Shown: positions 59,711 to 64,000 of the stretch, one piece after another
How positions within the stretch are numbered: the first letter of the stretch is position 1
How the letters are laid out: each line of letters starts with the position of its first letter
Origin: Piper betle
Lineage: Eukaryota; Streptophyta; Magnoliopsida; Piperales; Piperaceae
Length of the DNA stretch: 64,000 bases
Direction of reading: 5' to 3'
Assembly: GCA_033002965.1 (NCBI GenBank)
Contig: JAURVB010013539.1
Location: 1-64,000, forward strand
Translations under genes and position numbers: made by a program
Notes under the pieces: generated by a model
Database searches by the model: none
What the model saw: only the letters and a program-made list of their open reading frames with translations
What the model was told of the DNA's origin: nothing

Positions 59711-62700
59711 TGTAAAACTTGTGACCCGACTCAGGGTTTTATACTCTAAATCGGTCGGTTTAACTATTATTTTTAGCCGAGTCAATTTCAGAATACGTGG
59801 ATTGAGCCGAGGCTAGTCGTGTGTAATGAACCATGAGGGGTTATGTGTGCCCAAGTATATGATGATAACATCAGTAAAACAATAGTAGCATAAGTTATCA
59901 GAATATATAAGAGCACACCCGGATTTTTTTAGTTTAGTATCAGACCACAGAATTATTTTTAAGTCGAATAATGCATTAAGACGCATTACGGCAGTAGTTT
60001 GGGTGGGTTATTAATTATAGAGTGTGGTCATTGTGATGTTGGGAGCAGTCCGGCCGTCACCCAACCTCCATGACACGACAAAGCTACTGCGACCGCTTTG
60101 GGCTCCCGTCGCCCAATCCCGCTGCCATTTAGTCGCCGCCTCGCCATCTCCAACCACTCCTACGACCTTCTTCGACCATAGCGGAGCCCAGCGCCCGGCC
60201 AAATCTAGTCACACCACCACTGACCGCCTCTCTTTTGCCCTTTTTGGCGAGCCACCACCTCTTCCGACCTTGTTGACGTCACAGATACATCGGGCTCGTC
60301 GAGCTGGTGCCAACAGTACCCTATCCCACCATCATCTCACCGCTTAGCCGCCACCAGCAACAGTGTTCGGAAAATTGCCTGAAACTGCCAAAAACCTCCA
60401 GAAATTGTCAGAAAACTAGATTCGCTGGAATTTGCTGGATCATGTCAGAACTCATCCAGTTAAACCCGATCGAACTTAAGATGTCGACGAGCGCCAAATT
60501 CGAGCCCCGAGACATGCGACGAAACCCTAGCCGTCTCTGATTGCCGACAACGCGAGGTATAATTACCTCTTATTTAATTATTTAAAATTGATGATTGCTA
60601 GTATGACATGTTAGGATTGATGAATTGTTGTGTTAGATATTTTTCTTGTAAATAAAAATATGAATTGCATGAATGAAGTGTATTAAAATGAATGTTAAGA
60701 AACTAATCAGGTAAATTAAATAACTATCTTAATCTAATACAACGTAGCATAGGAAAACTTATGTGTGATTGATGTATGATATGGTGTGTGTATGCTTTAG
60801 GATATTTGATGCATCATTCAGTTAATGGGCATTAACTTTTAGCTTGATGTGTAGGTACAGAGTAGGAGCTCGCCGCCTAGGCGCGAGGACACGCTCGGAG
60901 CTTCTACCAGGTCCATTTAGGACTCGTTCCATGTTTTACACTCTATTTTATTGTGTATTGTTTTATTACTTGCTAGACGGGTTAAGTGGCGTTTTATCAG
61001 ATCCTACTTAACCCGGGCCATTTTATCATTCGATTTTTCAGTATTAATAACCCTCGAGGATGAGATCCCTCGAGTTTGATTTCGAAAATAAAATCCACTA
61101 CATTTTCCTTCGGGCGTATTATATAAATCCCTTCTCAGACCTATACATAGTTTTATCAAGTTTTTAATGAGAAAAGAGATAGGTGACTTGTACGTACCAT
61201 GAGAGGGTGCACGTGCCAGTCAAAGCGGGCTCTAGACTAGTGAGCAGGCTGTTCTAATCCCGAAGAGTCCTGACAACTCCCATTTTGAGTTCCTCACACC
61301 CAAAGAAACGTGGAGGTTTACAGGTACTATTTAGTACAGTCGTATGTCTATGAGAGGGTGCATGTGCCAGTCAAAGCAGGCTCTAGATTAGTGAGTAGGT
61401 TGTTCCAATCCCGAGGGGTCCTGACAACTCCCATTTTGAGTTCCTCACACCCGAAGAAACGTGGAGGTTTATGGGTACTATTTAGTACAACGTATGTTCG
61501 AAGTTATGGTTTAAAGGGTACTAAAGGTGATTGCCTAAGAGTATTCAGCTTTCGTGCTCAAGGCTAGGAGAATTATGGAGAAAATGAGAGGGCTTATGAT
61601 ATACTGGTAGTCCCAAGGGACCAGGAAAATGAGAAAATGCCGATAGAGGCATCAAGCCAGTCAGTTCGGGACACTACCAGGTCTACAGCCCAGTGGCTCA
61701 TCAATAGATGCCCTTATGGATGTAAACAAGCCAAACCTGCTCGCAATTACTTTACTTTTGGCTCGATTCGGCTTGAACTCTTGCTCGTTAATTTTGTGTT
61801 CGAAAAATACTCGGTTCGAAATAGATAGCTCATTGAACAATAAAAAGAGCTTGAGCTAAGGAGTGTTCGGCTTTGCTTGGCTCGAAACTAGAGCACAATG
61901 TGTTCAAATTCGAAAAAATACTCAGCTCAACTCGGCTCGTCAATACTATTGAGGTCATATTGAACTTATATAGTGTTTAAAAGAAATTTTGATCCTACAT
62001 AAATCAAACATGAGTCAAGCACAAACATTCACTCGGGTCGAAAATATAGCGAGCTGAACACGAGCAAAGCTCAAACACTATGAATTTTAGATGAGCTCGA
62101 CTCGACCCATAATACATCAAAGTTCGTTAAGCACTCAAACAAGCTCAAACATGTTTGTCAAAAATCACATTGAATTCAAAAACATCCATGCTCGACTCAA
62201 CTCAGCTCATTTACACCCCTAGATGCCCTTAGGAGTGTTCATGAAAAGTATATAAATGTTTTTATTCAAAATGATTGTTAGCTCTTATTTGCTAGTTTGT
62301 TGTGTAGTTAGATTTTTGGATTAGTAACATTAGTTACTGACGTTTTTCTTTATATATATGTAGGTGAGGATTAAATATTGGATATGATCAGTTGGATGGA
62401 GGAGCAGTGACTTGCTTTGCACACACACATGTCGATCGAATGTTTGTTTTGACTATTTTAATTGTTTTGTTATATTATTATGAAAAAATAAAATACTTAT
62501 GAAGAAGATTGTAGTAAATAGAAATGGATAATGATATTATAATTTGAAACATATATTAGTGTGCAAGTTGAATGATAAAAGTAAAATGTGAATAGAATGA
62601 GTAGGTGGGTCAATATCCAAATGTTGAGAGTGCTTTGATGTGATCGAATTAAATGTATAGGTGAAAAATATAGTAGAATAAATGTATTTGGATCTATGTA

Positions 62701-62958
62701 TTTATATATGTTGATTTAATAGGGTGGCCCCTAATTACACTTTTAGGGGAGATTCTATCCGTTTTATTTTTGAAATTTTTATCAATTTTATCGTAATTAT
62801 TTTGTTTTGAAAACTATGATAGTAACATATTAGGGTTTTGTGCATTCATCCATGCATAATGATCGACATCTTCTATCTTGAGATGCCGAGAGCAAATCCA
62901 CTCAGGACCCGTGACGGTTGAGTTTAGTTTGCGAAGGGGCAAGATTCGGGGTGTCACA
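59711..62958 (-). mobile_element. solo LTR of the same family, older copy (L4)
   Basis: Ends TGTAAAACTTGTGACCCG (59711) and GGGGTGTCACA (62958), with imperfect flanking CCACA and CCTCA. It is colinear with L3, sharing AGGAGCTCGCCGCCTAGGCG, CTTCTACCAGGTCCATTTAG and TTCCTCACACCC. Many CpG positions of L3 are TpG or CpA here, so L4 is older or was methylated longer. A 151-bp block is tandemly duplicated at 61201-61500, and a MITE is inserted at 61717-62220. Confidence 0.8.
61717..62220. mobile_element. MULE-like MITE nested in LTR copy L4
   Basis: 504 bp flanked by a perfect 12-bp duplication, TAGATGCCCTTA (61705-61716 and 62221-62232). The uninterrupted site is visible in L3 as AGTAGTGCCCTTCAGAG. 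The ends are imperfect inverted repeats: TGGATGTAAACAAGCC and, in reverse complement, GGGGTGTAAATGAGCTGAG. The interior is full of GAGCTCGA/CTCGGCTCG motifs. The long duplication fits Mutator-like transposition (usually 9-11 bp). Confidence 0.78.
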
Positions 62959-62963
62959 CCTCA

Positions 62964-63481
62964 TATACAAAAAAATAATAAATATGATATTCACGTATAA
63001 AATAAGCATGCAAAATCATTAAAAAATAATAAATATGACTATGTTGATTTATATGATAAGTATAAAAGTTGATAAACATGATAAATTGATAAAAAAATTT
63101 CAATTTTATATGTATTATGTGGGGCCAAAACTAACCATGTGTAAGAAGAGGCCAAAAAATAATGAGAATGAAAAAAATTGTCTTGCTTTAGATATTAGTA
63201 GCTATGTATAAGATAAACATACAAAGTTAATAAATATGACATCAATATATAAGATAAGCATGCAAAATTAATAAATATGAAAATCGAGATATAAACTATT
63301 GCCTTAAATTTTAGTGGTGTCCCGTACATTGTGTGGGTAATTACTAGTAACTTTCTACATTTGTGAAGTATGGGGTTTCATCTTTGCATAGTTTATTCAA
63401 ATATCATGAAATCACAACATCCTTTTTCATGGGCAGAATTTGGTCATCATTGATCAAGCCCGTTAGTTGAATAAGGTCTTT

Positions 63482-63552
<71 letters not shown>

Positions 63553-63911
63553 TCATAGACACGCAGAGACTGAGTGAAGTTCATCTACAGACTACACACA
63601 AGTGAGGTTCATCTCGGTTTTACAATGGTGACAGTTGAGGTGATTGCATGAAGGAGCCTGCATTAGCCCCTGTTAGCTCATCTTATATATATTATACAGA
63701 AATAATACAGTGTTAACTCTTTTTAATTTGTGAATTTTATTACCCTCTATCATGATTATCATTTTTTCATTTAATGATTTACACTTCTCTGTCTTTTAGG
63801 AACTACCTATAACCACATATCAGTAACTACCCAATGTGATTTATAAACTTTAAAACTAACAACTAACAGAGGTTCACAAAATTTGCATCTAAAAATGTTC
63901 ACACTTTATTT

Positions 63912-63943
<32 letters not shown>

Positions 63944-64000
63944 TATGAGTGTAAAAATGATAAAGTGTGAATCTTTTTAACATGTAAACTATGTAAACGT
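62964..64000. other. AT-rich right end of the window
   Basis: Contains a long TA microsatellite (63487-63546) and a shorter TA/CA tract (63914-63944). No gene seen. Confidence 0.5.

Overview
This window is nuclear DNA of a flowering plant. It is AT-rich, carries spliced genes with GT-AG (and one GC-AG) introns, has perfect MIR399 hairpins, a fragment of plastid DNA, and abundant plant-type transposable elements. I cannot name the species. All recognisable host genes lie on the minus strand.

Host genes, left to right: a possible 3' end of an unidentified plus-strand gene at the left edge (1-68, weak); a single-exon NifS-like, molybdenum-cofactor-sulfurase-related gene (1527-3359); two tandem MIR399 genes (about 9.5 kb and 13.4 kb), each with its own TATA box and a pair of P1BS (PHR1-binding) motifs; VPS53, a GARP tethering-complex subunit (16408-28440, 24 exons, one apparent 1-base insertion in exon 4); a HOTHEAD-like GMC oxidoreductase pseudogene (37105-39750); and an intact PHT5/SPX-MFS vacuolar phosphate transporter (44826 to about 50990), whose 5' leader carries a near-perfect miR827 site.

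The main biological story is phosphate homeostasis. Two miR399 genes that look directly controlled by PHR-type factors sit on the same 42-kb segment as a vacuolar phosphate transporter whose leader is predicted to be a miR827 target. From memory, Arabidopsis MIR399b lies next to the PHT5;1/VPT1 gene, so this looks like an old linkage stretched by gene and transposon insertion.

The repeat landscape occupies 4.9-7.5 kb, 26.5-27.0 kb, 29.2-36.1 kb, 40.5-44.2 kb and 54.0-63.0 kb. It includes a composite plastid insertion (psbB plus trnV-UAC pieces); a family of GC-rich non-autonomous TIR elements, two of them sitting in one TA microsatellite; a foldback element with 41-bp minisatellite arms that was later split by a solo LTR with a perfect 5-bp duplication; three further copies of that LTR (one with a nested MULE-like MITE); and a gag-like retroelement remnant with two CCHC zinc knuckles that ends in a 971-bp inverted duplication. 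The stretches between are mostly AT-rich and hold nothing I can name.
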